Below are positions 16,066 through 26,410 of a stretch of 64,000 nt of DNA, in pieces. Each line of letters starts with the position of its first letter. Within the stretch, counting starts at the first letter, position 1. A program made the position numbers and the translations under genes. The notes beneath the pieces were generated by a model. The model worked only from the letters and a program-made list of their open reading frames with translations, was not told the DNA's origin and searched no databases. Origin of the DNA: CBDATA01 sp965215615 (GTDB taxonomy: Bacteria > Acidobacteriota > Vicinamibacteria > Marinacidobacterales > Marinacidobacteraceae); contig OZ244068.1 of assembly GCA_965215615.1 (NCBI GenBank), positions 806,001 through 870,000 of the forward strand, written 5' to 3'.

Positions 16066-17259
16066 ATGCCGGCAGACTCCTGCGACACCGCGATCATCGG
16101 GGGCGGAATCGTCGGCCTCGCGGTCGCCCACGAGCTTCAGCGCCGCGGCCTGCGGGTGGTCGTCTTCGAGAAGGAAGACGGGGCGGCGTTCCACCAGACC
16201 GGGCGGAACAGCGGGGTCATCCACTCCGGTGTCTATTACCGGCCGGGGTCGCTCCGCGCCCGGAATTGCCGGCGCGGCGTGGCCCTGCTGCTTCGCTTCT
16301 CGGAGGAGCACGGAATTCCTTACCGGCAGTGCGGCAAGCTCATCCTTGCGGCCCGGGAATCCGAAAGGGCCACTCTCGAAGCGCTCCGCAAGCGGGGAGA
16401 AGAGAACGGTGTCCCCGGGCTCCGGATCCTGGAGCGGGACGAGTTCCGGGAGATCGAACCCTTCGCCGAAGGGGTGGCGGCGCTCCACTCGCCTTCTTCG
16501 GGGATCATCCGGTTCCGGGAGGTCGCCGAAACGCTCGCCCGCCTCGTGACCGAAGGCGGAGGCAGGATCCGTACCGGGCAGCCGGTCGGGAAGATCAGTT
16601 CCGAGGGGTCATGGGTGGTGCTGGATCGAGGCGGCGAAACCGTCCGGGCGCGGCTCCTCGTGAACTGCGCTGGCCTCCACGCCGACCGGGTGGCCCGCCT
16701 CGCCGGGGACGATCCGGGTCTTCTGGTCGCGCCGTTCCGCGGCGAGTACTACCGGCTGATCCCGGAGCGCCGCCACCTGGTCCGCGGCCTCATCTACCCG
16801 GTTCCCGACCCCCGCTTCCCGTTTCTCGGGGTGCACGTCCACCGGAGCATGGACGAGGAGGTCATGGCCGGGCCCAACGCGGCGCTCGCCTTTGCCCGCG
16901 AGGGCTACCGCGCCTCCGACCTGAGCTTCCGCGATCTCCGCGAAATGGCCGCCTTTCCCGGCATCTGGCGGTTCCTCCGCCGGGAGTGGCGGGCGGGCAT
17001 CACCGAGCTCCGGCGGTCGCTCTCGAAGCGCCGCTTTGCCCGCGACCTCCGCCGGCTGGTCCCCGAAATCCGGGCGAAGGATCTCGATCCCGCGCCCTCC
17101 GGGGTACGCGCCATCGCCCTGCTCGGGGACGGCCGGATCGCCGACGACTTCCGCATCCGCCGGGTCGAAAACCGCATCCACCTGCTGAACGCCCCGTCCC
17201 CCGCCGCGACTGCCGCCCTCGCGATCGCCGAGCAGGTGGGAGAACTCGCGGCCCGGTAG
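16066..17259 (+). CDS. lhgO: L-2-hydroxyglutarate oxidase
   Basis: A 397-residue FAD-dependent oxidoreductase of the DAO family. The dinucleotide site is AIIGGGIVGLAVAHEL (residues 9-24). The segment TGRNSGVIHSGVYYRPGSL is characteristic of LhgO/YgaF, and a second FAD-contact stretch lies near the C-terminus (GVRAIALLGDGRI). It oxidises L-2-hydroxyglutarate, a metabolic by-product, to 2-oxoglutarate with electrons passed to the membrane or oxygen. It is divergent from the DUF3810 gene with only 35 bases between them. Confidence 0.9.
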   Translation: MPADSCDTAIIGGGIVGLAVAHELQRRGLRVVVFEKEDGAAFHQTGRNSGVIHSGVYYRPGSLRARNCRRGVALLLRFSEEHGIPYRQCGKLILAARESERATLEALRKRGEENGVPGLRILERDEFREIEPFAEGVAALHSPSSGIIRFREVAETLARLVTEGGGRIRTGQPVGKISSEGSWVVLDRGGETVRARLLVNCAGLHADRVARLAGDDPGLLVAPFRGEYYRLIPERRHLVRGLIYPVPDPRFPFLGVHVHRSMDEEVMAGPNAALAFAREGYRASDLSFRDLREMAAFPGIWRFLRREWRAGITELRRSLSKRRFARDLRRLVPEIRAKDLDPAPSGVRAIALLGDGRIADDFRIRRVENRIHLLNAPSPAATAALAIAEQVGELAAR

Positions 17260-17284
17260 CATCCGCACTCCGGAGGAACGCCCC

Positions 17285-18559
17285 ATGCGCCATCTGTTTG
17301 CCGTTTTTTGCCTGCTGCTTGCCGGTTCGGCCGCTGCCCAGACGACCGTCATCCGCGCCGACCGCCTCATCATCGGGACCGATGCGCCGCCGATCATGGA
17401 CCCGGTCGTGGTTCTCGAAGGTGAACGCATCGTGGATGTGGGCCCCGCTGGCGCGATCCCGGAGCCGGCCGGAGCGGAAGTTCTCGACCTCAGCGGCCAC
17501 ACGCTGCTTCCCGGCCTCTTCGACACCCACGTCCACCTCGGCGGTATCCCCGGTGATGGCGGCGACACCCAGAAGATGCGCGAGACGATGGCCCACGAGG
17601 CCATCTACGCGACCGCTCACGCCCGGATCACCCTCGAAAAGGGGTTCACGAGCGTTCGGAACATCGGTGCCGGCAACGTCCACGACGCGGCGCTCCGCGA
17701 CATGGTCGAACGCGGCATCGTTCCCGGGCCGCGGATCGCGGCGGCGACCTGGGGCGTGGGGGCCACCGGCGGCCACGCCGACATCAACGGCTGGAGTGCC
17801 GAAATCGCGACTCCGGGCTACGCGATGATCGCCGACGGCCCGGACGAGCTGCGCCGGGCGGTCCGCCACCAGATCAAGTACGGGGCCGACGTGATCAAGG
17901 TGACCGCGTCGGGCGGCGTCCTCTCGCACGGCAACTCGCTCTCCGACCAGGCCTACGACTTCGAGGAATTGAAGACCATCGTGGACACCGCCCGGATGCT
18001 CGACACCCCGGTCGCCGCCCACGCCCATTCGCCAGCGGCCATGAACGACGCGATCCGGGCCGGTGTCCGGAGCATCGAGCACGGGACGCTCATCGACGAC
18101 GAGGGCATCCGGCTCGCCATCGAACACGGAACCTTCGTCGTTCCCACCCTCTACACGCTCGATTACATCGTCGAGTACGGCCATGAAGTCGGGACACCGG
18201 AGGAATCCATCCAGAAAGCCCGCGAAGTCGCCGTCTTGCAGCGCGAACGGCTCGGCGCCGCCTTCCACGCCGGGGTGAAGTTCGCCTACGGGACCGACGC
18301 CGCGGTCTTCCCCCACGGCTGGAACGCCCGCGATTTCCGGATTCTGGTCGAGGAGATGGGCGTTTCGCCGATGGACGCGATCCGTACCGCGACGCTGAAC
18401 GCCGCCGAACTCCTCCGCTGGGAAGCGGATCTCGGTTCGGTCGAGCGCGGCAAGCTCGCCGACATCATCGCGGTGGAGGGGAACCCGCTCGACAACATCC
18501 GCCTGCTCGAGGACGTCCGCTTCGTGATGAAGGGCGGCGAGGTGGTCAAGGCTCCGTAG
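17285..18559 (+). CDS. Exported amidohydrolase (imidazolonepropionase-like)
   Basis: A 424-residue protein with a cleavable signal (MRHLFAVFCLLLAGSAAAQ). It has a TIM-barrel amidohydrolase fold: metal ligands in DTHVHLGG, the lysine region VIKVTASGGVLSHG, AAHAHSP, and the terminal Asp in YGTDAAVFPHG. Members hydrolyse cyclic amides or dipeptides; exported ones are often annotated as Xaa-Pro dipeptidase-like or imidazolonepropionase-related. The exact substrate is unclear. It follows lhgO by 25 bases and may be co-transcribed. Confidence 0.85.
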   Translation: MRHLFAVFCLLLAGSAAAQTTVIRADRLIIGTDAPPIMDPVVVLEGERIVDVGPAGAIPEPAGAEVLDLSGHTLLPGLFDTHVHLGGIPGDGGDTQKMRETMAHEAIYATAHARITLEKGFTSVRNIGAGNVHDAALRDMVERGIVPGPRIAAATWGVGATGGHADINGWSAEIATPGYAMIADGPDELRRAVRHQIKYGADVIKVTASGGVLSHGNSLSDQAYDFEELKTIVDTARMLDTPVAAHAHSPAAMNDAIRAGVRSIEHGTLIDDEGIRLAIEHGTFVVPTLYTLDYIVEYGHEVGTPEESIQKAREVAVLQRERLGAAFHAGVKFAYGTDAAVFPHGWNARDFRILVEEMGVSPMDAIRTATLNAAELLRWEADLGSVERGKLADIIAVEGNPLDNIRLLEDVRFVMKGGEVVKAP

Positions 18560-18570
18560 CTCCGGCGCAG

Positions 18571-18594
18571 CTCGCCCATGGCGGCCAGCGGTCG
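18571..18594 (+). repeat. 24-bp direct repeat, left copy
   Basis: The 24 bases beginning CTCGCCCATGGCGGCCAGCG are identical to 19887-19910, which lies inside the 3' part of the DUF4143 pseudogene (coding LAHGGQRS). The left copy is in non-coding DNA just after the amidohydrolase stop. It may be a scar of duplication or recombination of a DUF4143 gene. Confidence 0.7.
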
Positions 18595-18603
18595 AGAACC
18601 CGC

Positions 18604-18786
18604 TCAAAACCGATGCCCCTCGTGTCGGGAGGCGAGGATCTTTGCGAGGGATACGCTCCTGCCTTCGGCGCGGAGGCGGAGGCGCAGTTTCTCGAGGTCA
18701 CGGGTCGCCTTCTTCGGTGACGGATTGCGTGCGGAGTGATTCGATGGGAGGTCACGGCCAAAGAAAGATTCCGCTTCCAAACGCAT
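18604..18786 (-). CDS. Small basic hypothetical protein (60 aa), divergent from DUF4143
   Basis: A 60-residue basic protein (MRLEAESFFGRDL..., then TRDLEKLRLRLRAEGRSVSL) with a predicted C-terminal helix. It has no membrane segment. It shares a short intergenic region and the palindrome at 18796-18832 with the DUF4143 gene. A minus-strand TTTACG and TATATG pair with 17-base spacing could drive it almost leaderless. It may be a partner or regulator of the ATPase, but I do not recognise the sequence and the frame could be fortuitous. Confidence 0.35.
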   Translation of the reverse strand: MRLEAESFFGRDLPSNHSARNPSPKKATRDLEKLRLRLRAEGRSVSLAKILASRHEGHRF

Positions 18787-18795
18787 ATCTGCATA

Positions 18796-18832
18796 TATTG
18801 CCGTCAAAAATCGGCGTAAAATGACGGCAATA
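18796..18832 (+). promoter_or_regulatory. Palindromic operator over the second DUF4143 start
   Basis: Perfect 10-bp arms TATTGCCGTC (18796-18805) and GACGGCAATA (18823-18832) enclose 17 bases; the last base is the A of the DUF4143 ATG. A -10-like TAAAAT (18817-18822) lies between the arms, so the plus transcript would be nearly leaderless. A bound dimer could block both this gene and the divergent 60-residue ORF. Confidence 0.55.
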
Positions 18833-19991
18833 TGTACAAGAGGATACTGACACCGCCCGGCCGCAGCTTCTTCCTGTTTGGCCTGCGCGGGGTGGGGAAG
18901 AGCACCTGGGCGCGTACCGCGCTTCCGGAAGCGACCCGTTTCGACCTGCTGGACCTGTCCTTGTTCCACGAACTGCTCGCAGAGCCGGGCCTGTTCGCCG
19001 GAATGCTCCGGGGCATCCCGGATCGTGAGTGGATCGTCGTGGACGAAATCCAGCGCATCCCCGCGCTCCTGAACGAAGTGCACCGGCTGATCGAAGAGGG
19101 CGGCCGCCGTTTCGCGCTGCTCGGCTCTTCCGCCCGGAAGCTCCGTGCGGCCGGGACGAACCTGCTGGCGGGGCGGGCGACACGGAAGGAGATGTTTCCG
19201 CTCACCCCGGAAGAAATGGGAGCCCACTTCGATCTGGAGCAGGCGCTCCGACTGGGCACGCTTCCCCTGGTGCTCGCCTCCGAGGAGCCGGAGCGGACGC
19301 TTCGTGATTATGCGGCGTTCTACCTGCGGGAGGAAATCCGCGCGGAGGCGGCCGTCCGCAATGTCGGCGGGTTCGTCCGCTTCCTCCCGATCGCCGCCTT
19401 GCTCCACGGCCAGACATTGAGCGTCTCGGGAATCGCCCGGGACGCTGGCGTGGCGCGAACAACGGTCGCCGGATATCTCGAAATCCTGGAGGACACGCTG
19501 CTCGCCTGGCGGCTTCCGGCCTTCGAATCGAAGCTGCGCGTCCGGGAGCGCCGTCGTCCCAAACTCTACTGGACCGACCCCGGCCTCGCTCGCGCGCGCC
19601 GTCGACTGGAGACCCCGGCCTTGCCGGGCCGGTCGCGCCCGAGGAGCGGGGCGCGCTGTTCGAAGGCTGGATTCTCGGCCTGCTTCGGGCACATGCCGAG
19701 GAGCAGCCGCTCTTCGAGCGGATCCACTACTGGTCGCCTGCCGAATCCCACACCGAAGTGGACTTCCTCCTCCAGCGCGGCCGCGAGTTTCTCGCCGTGG
19801 AAGCGAAATCCGGAGGCCGGCTGCATCCGACCATGCTTCGCGGACTCCGCGCGGTCGCGGAGCTCCCGGGACTCACCCGCCGGATTCTCGCCCATGGCGG
19901 CCAGCGGTCGCTCGTTACCGAGGATGGCATCCTCGTCTGGCCGGCGCTTCGTTTCGCCGAGGAGCTCGCGACTGGCCGGCTCTGGCCCTGA
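18832..19991 (+). pseudogene. DUF4143 AAA+ ATPase, frameshifted
   Basis: The first frame gives a normal N-terminus: Walker A GLRGVGKSTWA, Walker B WIVVDEIQRIP, sensor ALLGSSARKL, and helix-turn-helix-like SVSGIARDAGVARTTVAGYL, up to about 19600. The family C-terminus (ALFEGWILGLLRAHAEE, SHTEVDFLLQRGREFLAVEA) continues in another frame to the stop at 19991. One base appears to be missing around 19606 (CTGGAGAC). Without correction the first frame runs on to 20064 in nonsense sequence. Either the gene is dead or the base is a sequencing error. Confidence 0.8.
19887..19910 (+). repeat. 24-bp direct repeat, right copy
   Basis: Identical to 18571-18594. Here it is part of the coding sequence of the DUF4143 C-terminal domain (second frame, LAHGGQRS). 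The two copies are 1.3 kb apart and bracket the divergent ORF and most of the ATPase gene. Confidence 0.7.
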
Positions 19992-20069
19992 ACGCTCCCG
20001 GATGGACCTGTCGGCCGTTCATGCGTCAGAATCCCGCCCCCCATCATGGACTCCCCGGAGGTGAACCAA

Positions 20070-22274
<2,205 letters not shown>

Positions 22275-22288
22275 GGACATATCCCCGC

Positions 22289-22313
22289 GAGGGGCGGTTC
22301 TCCGCCGCCCCTC
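22289..22313 (+). terminator. Hairpin after katG
   Basis: GAGGGGCGG (22289-22297) pairs with CCGCCCCTC (22305-22313) across a 7-base loop, 15 bases after the katG stop. There is no U-run after the stem, so it may be a weak or Rho-assisted terminator. The rest of 22314-22392 carries no gene. Confidence 0.4.
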
Positions 22314-22392
22314 CGGGCTGGTGGCGATTGCAAAGGGGCCGTTTGATACAGAGGTGGACCCCATTGGTTGGACAAAATTCGGCTCCGGTTAA

Positions 22393-22559
22393 CAGGCTGT
22401 GGATAAACTGGCGTGAGCACCGAGACGGGTGAGGCGCCCGGCTGACAAGGCGCGTGAGTGAGCAATAGCAGCGCTATTTCGAGCGAATCGCAACGAAGAG
22501 CGAGCGTTCAGACGGGATGCATCGCTCGTCGAATGCCGCGTTAGTTTTTCCACAGCCTG
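22393..22559 (+). mobile_element. MITE-like element, copy 3 (167 bp)
   Basis: Same orientation as copy 1, flanked by the direct repeat TTAA (22389-22392 and 22560-22563). The centre contains the short palindrome AATAGC-AGC-GCTATT, and further inverted arms GAGCGA/TCGCTC lie between it and the right end. It sits in the intergenic region between katG and the HEPN gene. About 105 bases between it and the HEPN stop show no gene. Confidence 0.9.
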
Positions 22560-22668
22560 TTAAGTGGACCGGCAGCCGCGCCTGGAGTTCCAGGACGATT
22601 CCCGATGAGGCTCGCGGTGCTCATCGGCGGGCGTTTCGCCGGCGAAGCCGCTCGCCGGTCCGATGGAA

Positions 22669-23043
22669 TCAGATCGCCGCTTCGACCCGCGCCAGCAAGG
22701 CTTCGAGCCGGGCGATCGCTGCTTTGCGGTCGATGGGGATCGATCCGGGAGCGACCCCTTCGTAGCGGAACGTGACTGCGTACGGCGTGAACGCGTCCAG
22801 CTCCTCGAAGGGGGTCACGTCCATCGGGAGCGTACGGAGACGATCCAGCAGGGTGCGGATGCTGTGGGTGAGCGGGTAGCGCTCGCCGAGAGCGGCGATC
22901 CAGGCCTTGAGAGCCTTTTCGGCCGCCTGTTGCACATGGAATCCGAACGACTCATCCGGCGCATCCCGGGTCAGGTTGCGGAGCGTCAACAGGTCGCGGC
23001 GCGCCGCCGCAAGCATTGCGACTGCACATCTACGGTCGGGCAT
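22669..23043 (-). CDS. HEPN-domain toxin
   Basis: A 124-residue all-helical HEPN protein. The central QQAAEKALKAWIAALGERYP followed by LTHS includes the RxxxxH ribonuclease motif (Arg-Tyr-Pro-Leu-Thr-His). The gene start overlaps the 3' end of the MNT nucleotidyltransferase gene by 14 bases. In type VII HEPN/MNT systems the HEPN protein is an RNase toxin whose active-site tyrosine region is AMPylated by the MNT partner; that mechanism is family knowledge. It is the last gene of an eight-gene overlapping chain. Confidence 0.85.
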   Translation of the reverse strand: MPDRRCAVAMLAAARRDLLTLRNLTRDAPDESFGFHVQQAAEKALKAWIAALGERYPLTHSIRTLLDRLRTLPMDVTPFEELDAFTPYAVTFRYEGVAPGSIPIDRKAAIARLEALLARVEAAI

Positions 23044-23374
23044 ACATCATCCTGCCTTCGCGGAGCGCCCGCGCGAGGACGTGGTTCAGCGAATCGCGCC
23101 AGTACTCCACATCCTTGAGCGAGTACACGAGGATGTCGGCAGATACCGGAAACCCGGCTACGGCTCGATAGAGCCGCGCCATCTCCGCGACGCGATCTCT
23201 CCCTGGCCCGAAGGGTTCCTTCTCCACCACGATCAGATCCACATCCGAATTTTCCCGTGCGTCGCCGCGCCCGCGGGAGCCGAAGAGGATCACCTGCTCC
23301 GGGTCGGCGGCCTGGACGATCGCCTCGACCATGCGCGCGATCGTCTCTTCCGTGATCTTCTCTTCGTTCCGCAT
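23030..23374 (-). CDS. MNT-domain nucleotidyltransferase antitoxin
   Basis: A 114-residue minimal nucleotidyltransferase. The catalytic pattern is ILFGSRGRGDARENSDVDLI: GSxxRG plus DxD. It pairs with the HEPN gene that follows. In such systems it modifies the HEPN toxin with AMP and neutralises it. Its ATG overlaps the last base of the decarboxylase stop (TGATG), so translation is coupled to a metabolic gene, which is unusual for an addiction module. Confidence 0.87.
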   Translation of the reverse strand: MRNEEKITEETIARMVEAIVQAADPEQVILFGSRGRGDARENSDVDLIVVEKEPFGPGRDRVAEMARLYRAVAGFPVSADILVYSLKDVEYWRDSLNHVLARALREGRMMYARP

Positions 23375-24834
23375 CAATCCGCGATCCGGCGCAGCTCGTC
23401 CATCTTCTCCACGAGGATCGCGAGGAACTCGTCCACGTGCTCGACGTGGGTGCGGAAGATTCCGAGCGAGGGACGCTGCCAGAACACGCCGTCGATGACG
23501 GTGGCGGAGATGAAGATGCGTCCATCGCCCTGGATGGCCTCGAGCAGGGCGCGGTTCCTCCGGTTCGCGGCTTCGAGGTCGCATCCCGCCGGTGTCCAGC
23601 GGAAACAGACCGTCTGCAGTTCGGGGGGCGGCCCCACTTCGATCTCCGGAATCTCCCGGACTCGCTCGTGGAGGTATCGCGCGAGCAGCCATTTCTCTTC
23701 GAGGGCATCGGCGAACGCCCCGGTCCCGTGGAGCAGAAGCGGCAGGAAGAGCCGCATGGCGCGGAAGTGCCGGGTGAGTTCGAGCGAACGTTCGGAGGGG
23801 CAGGGCGCTTCGGTTTCGTCTTCCGGCAGGTACGCCGCCTTGAAGCGGAAGCAATCGAGGTGGCGGGCATCCCGAACCACCACCGCACCGCTTCCGTAGG
23901 GGAGGAAGAGCGTCTTGTGCGGGTCGAGCACCACCGAGTCGGCCTCGGCGATGCCAAGGAACAGATGGCGGCGCGACGGCGCGAGCAGATAGAACCCTCC
24001 ATAGGCCCCGTCCACGTGGTGCCAAAGCCCCTTCGTGCGGGCGATCGCGCCGATCTCGTCGAGCGGGTCCACCGCCCCGGTGTTGGTGGTGCCGGCGTTC
24101 GTCACCACGAGCCAGGGACGGAGGCCACGCTCTTCGTCCTCGGTGATCAGCCGGGCGAGCGATTCCGGCACCATGCGCCGCCTCTCGTCCACCGCGACCA
24201 GCCGGCAGGGCGCTTCGCCCATCCCGGCGAGCCGCACGGCCTTTTCCACCGAGTAATGGGCCTGCCCTGAAACATAGAAGGCCGCCTTCTCGAAGTCCCG
24301 GCCCCGGAGATTCTTCGCTTCGCGGGCGGCGAGGATCGCGGTCAGCCCGGCGATGCTTCCCCCGGAGGTGAGGGTTCCTCCCGCCGTCTCCGGATATCCG
24401 ACGAGGTCGGCGATCCAGCGGACCATCCGGTTTTCGAGGAGGACCGCACCGGAGCTCGCCGCGTAGTGTCCGGCGAAGGCATTTCCGACCGCCGCCAGGT
24501 AGTCGCCGAGGGCAGAGGCATAGAGCCCGCCACCCGGCACCCAGGCGAAGTCGCCCGGCGAAGCCGGATTCAGCCCCTGCTCTTCGATCTCCCGCTTCAC
24601 CAGATCGAGCAGTTCTCCGATGTCCTTGCCCTCCTCCCCGATCCGAAGCCCCTCGATTCCCGGAGACCCGGTGGGAGTTCGGAAGGCGGGGCCATCCATC
24701 AGACTCTCGAGGAAGCGCTCGGTGTGGGAAAACGTCGCCTCCATCAGTGCCTTGCGATCTTTCGCGTCCGGTTCGAGGCGTGCCGCGCTCTCGCGGAGCC
24801 GCTCCGCTTCCTGTCTCAGTTCGCTTGAGTTCAT
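23374..24834 (-). CDS. PLP-dependent group II amino-acid decarboxylase
   Basis: A 486-residue protein of the aromatic-L-amino-acid/glutamate decarboxylase family. PLP contacts are visible: His193 (GQAHYSVEKA) stacking on the ring, Asp275 (HVDGAYGGF) and the Schiff-base lysine in DPHKTLFLPYGSG (Lys307). The length fits AADC-type enzymes that act on Trp, Tyr, Phe or DOPA, but I cannot fix the substrate. It overlaps the symporter gene upstream (ATGA) and the MNT gene downstream. Its position in a chain with a halogenase-like enzyme and two symporters suggests amine formation from an imported or modified amino acid. Confidence 0.88.
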   Translation of the reverse strand: MNSSELRQEAERLRESAARLEPDAKDRKALMEATFSHTERFLESLMDGPAFRTPTGSPGIEGLRIGEEGKDIGELLDLVKREIEEQGLNPASPGDFAWVPGGGLYASALGDYLAAVGNAFAGHYAASSGAVLLENRMVRWIADLVGYPETAGGTLTSGGSIAGLTAILAAREAKNLRGRDFEKAAFYVSGQAHYSVEKAVRLAGMGEAPCRLVAVDERRRMVPESLARLITEDEERGLRPWLVVTNAGTTNTGAVDPLDEIGAIARTKGLWHHVDGAYGGFYLLAPSRRHLFLGIAEADSVVLDPHKTLFLPYGSGAVVVRDARHLDCFRFKAAYLPEDETEAPCPSERSLELTRHFRAMRLFLPLLLHGTGAFADALEEKWLLARYLHERVREIPEIEVGPPPELQTVCFRWTPAGCDLEAANRRNRALLEAIQGDGRIFISATVIDGVFWQRPSLGIFRTHVEHVDEFLAILVEKMDELRRIAD

Positions 24835-26222
24835 GCGGGAATCCTACGCACTCCGAGCCCGTAGCCGAGGGCGCTTGCCGCGGTCAGGGCCAGGGCGTTC
24901 GGCAGCGGGAAACCGACAAGGGGAGCGAGGAAGGTCTCCCAGCCGAACACCGCGTGGAGCGCCCAGAGTCCGGTCCCGCTTCCCATCGAGAGGAGTGCTG
25001 CCCGGGGCCCCCCGCGGCGGGAAAAGAGCCCGGCGGTGAGCGGGATGAAGAGTCCGACCAGGGTGAGCTCGTAGGCACTCGCGAGCAGCGACCAGGCGCT
25101 GAGACCCGAAAGCCCCCACACGAGGCTCAAAACCCCGGTGGCTCCCACCGCGAGTCGGGTGAGGGAGAGCGCGTCCGCCCCTGGAAACAAGGGGCGCAGC
25201 AGGTTGTGTCCCAATACCGACCCCGCGGACATGAGGGCGCTGTCCGCGGTGGAAAGAAGCGCCGAGACGATCAGCAGGGTGACGACGAGGGTCGCGAGCG
25301 GGCTGGTCAAAAGGTCGAGAAACGAGGAGAGCAGGGGAGCCTCTTCGGGAAGAAGTCGGGCTCCGAGCAGCCCGAGCAGCACCGGAAGCGCTCCGAGGGC
25401 GCAATAGAGGACCCCGGCGAGGACGCACGAGCGCCGCGCCGCCGTACCCGATCGACAGGAAAAGACCCGCCCGAGGACATCCTGCCCGGGGATGTTCCCG
25501 AGGGCACCGGCGGCGAGGAATCCGGTCCAGGCGAGGAGCGGCCCGGTTTCTCCGGGGATGAGCCGCAGCCTTCCGGGAGGGGTTTCCTGTCCGAGCCGCC
25601 CCAGCCCGGCGAGCACCGAACCGCTGCCGTAATCGGCGAAGAGCCAGAGCGCCACCGTTCCGAGGCAGGCCGCTACCAGAATCATCTGGACCGCGTCGGT
25701 GAGGGTGACCGACCACATTCCCCCGACCATCGTGTAGAGGATCGTGACCCCGGCCCCGAGCGCGAGTGCCGCGAGCGGAGGAATGCCGAGAAGTTCTCCG
25801 ACGAGCGAACCGAGCACCGTGAATTGGGCGGCGATCCAGCCGAAGAAACTGACCACCATGATGATCGAAGCGAGTGCTTCGGAGCGGCGGTCGAACCGTC
25901 GGGCGAAGAAGTCACCGAGGGTGAGCAGGCCGGTCCGGCGGAGGGGAACCGCATAGAAGAGGCCCACCAGCAGGAGGCAGATTCCGGGGCCGATCGGCTC
26001 GAGCGCTGCCGCCCGGATTCCCCCGGTTCGCACCTGATCGGCCGAAGTGATGAGCGTCCCGGCCCCGAACCAGGTTCCGAGCAGGGTGAGGGTCGCGAGC
26101 GGCGCGCCGAGCCGCCGGCCGGCCACCATGTAGTCCTCGAAGGAACGTGCCCGGCGCCAGGCGAGAAGAGCGAGGAGAAACAGCCCGGCCCCGTAGAGAC
26201 CGAGAGCGACCGGGAGGATCAG
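24831..26222 (-). CDS. Sodium:solute symporter (SSF), second of two
   Basis: A polytopic symporter of about 463 residues. The SSF core is evident: FEDYMVAGRRLG after the first helix, WFGAGTL, MWSVTLTDAVQ, GNIPGQDVLGRVFSC, and the Na+-site region ALLSTADSALM. The first transmembrane helix lies upstream of the only nearby ATG (26129), so translation probably begins at a CTG at 26222 overlapping the previous stop (CTGA); no ATG, GTG or TTG is available in frame. The substrate is unknown; aromatic or other amino acids are plausible from the neighbouring decarboxylase. Confidence 0.82.
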   Translation of the reverse strand: MILPVALGLYGAGLFLLALLAWRRARSFEDYMVAGRRLGAPLATLTLLGTWFGAGTLITSADQVRTGGIRAAALEPIGPGICLLLVGLFYAVPLRRTGLLTLGDFFARRFDRRSEALASIIMVVSFFGWIAAQFTVLGSLVGELLGIPPLAALALGAGVTILYTMVGGMWSVTLTDAVQMILVAACLGTVALWLFADYGSGSVLAGLGRLGQETPPGRLRLIPGETGPLLAWTGFLAAGALGNIPGQDVLGRVFSCRSGTAARRSCVLAGVLYCALGALPVLLGLLGARLLPEEAPLLSSFLDLLTSPLATLVVTLLIVSALLSTADSALMSAGSVLGHNLLRPLFPGADALSLTRLAVGATGVLSLVWGLSGLSAWSLLASAYELTLVGLFIPLTAGLFSRRGGPRAALLSMGSGTGLWALHAVFGWETFLAPLVGFPLPNALALTAASALGYGLGVRRIPA

Positions 26223-26410
26223 GTTCGGTTCCGGCCGAGGAGGAGCACCAACTGGACGAGGGGCGCGCCGAGCAGCAGCGCCGCCATCAGCCAGCCGAAG
26301 GTTGCGACCCCGAGGAGGGATCCCCCGCTTCGGACCGAAGCGAAGGCGAGCCCCGAGAACAGGATGAGGCCGATGAGCATGGCGCGGTCGCGGGCCGCCA
26401 TCCGGAACAT
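26219..26410 (-). CDS. Small two-helix membrane protein between the symporters (63 aa)
   Basis: Two hydrophobic helices (MLIGLILFSGLAFASV and TFGWLMAALLLGAPLVQLVLLL) joined by a short Gly/Ser loop, with a basic N-terminus. The start overlaps the upstream symporter stop by one base and the end overlaps the downstream symporter. Small accessory subunits beside SSF carriers are known (for example YhdT with PanF), so an assembly or coupling subunit is a reasonable guess. No specific family is recognised. Confidence 0.6.
   Translation of the reverse strand: MFRMAARDRAMLIGLILFSGLAFASVRSGGSLLGVATFGWLMAALLLGAPLVQLVLLLGRNRT

Noticed and set aside
22325..22392. IS3-like terminal sequence (GTGGACCCCATTGGTTGGAC) before MITE copy 3
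   Set aside because: Suggestive of an insertion-sequence end, but no inverted partner or transposase fragment was found, so not called.
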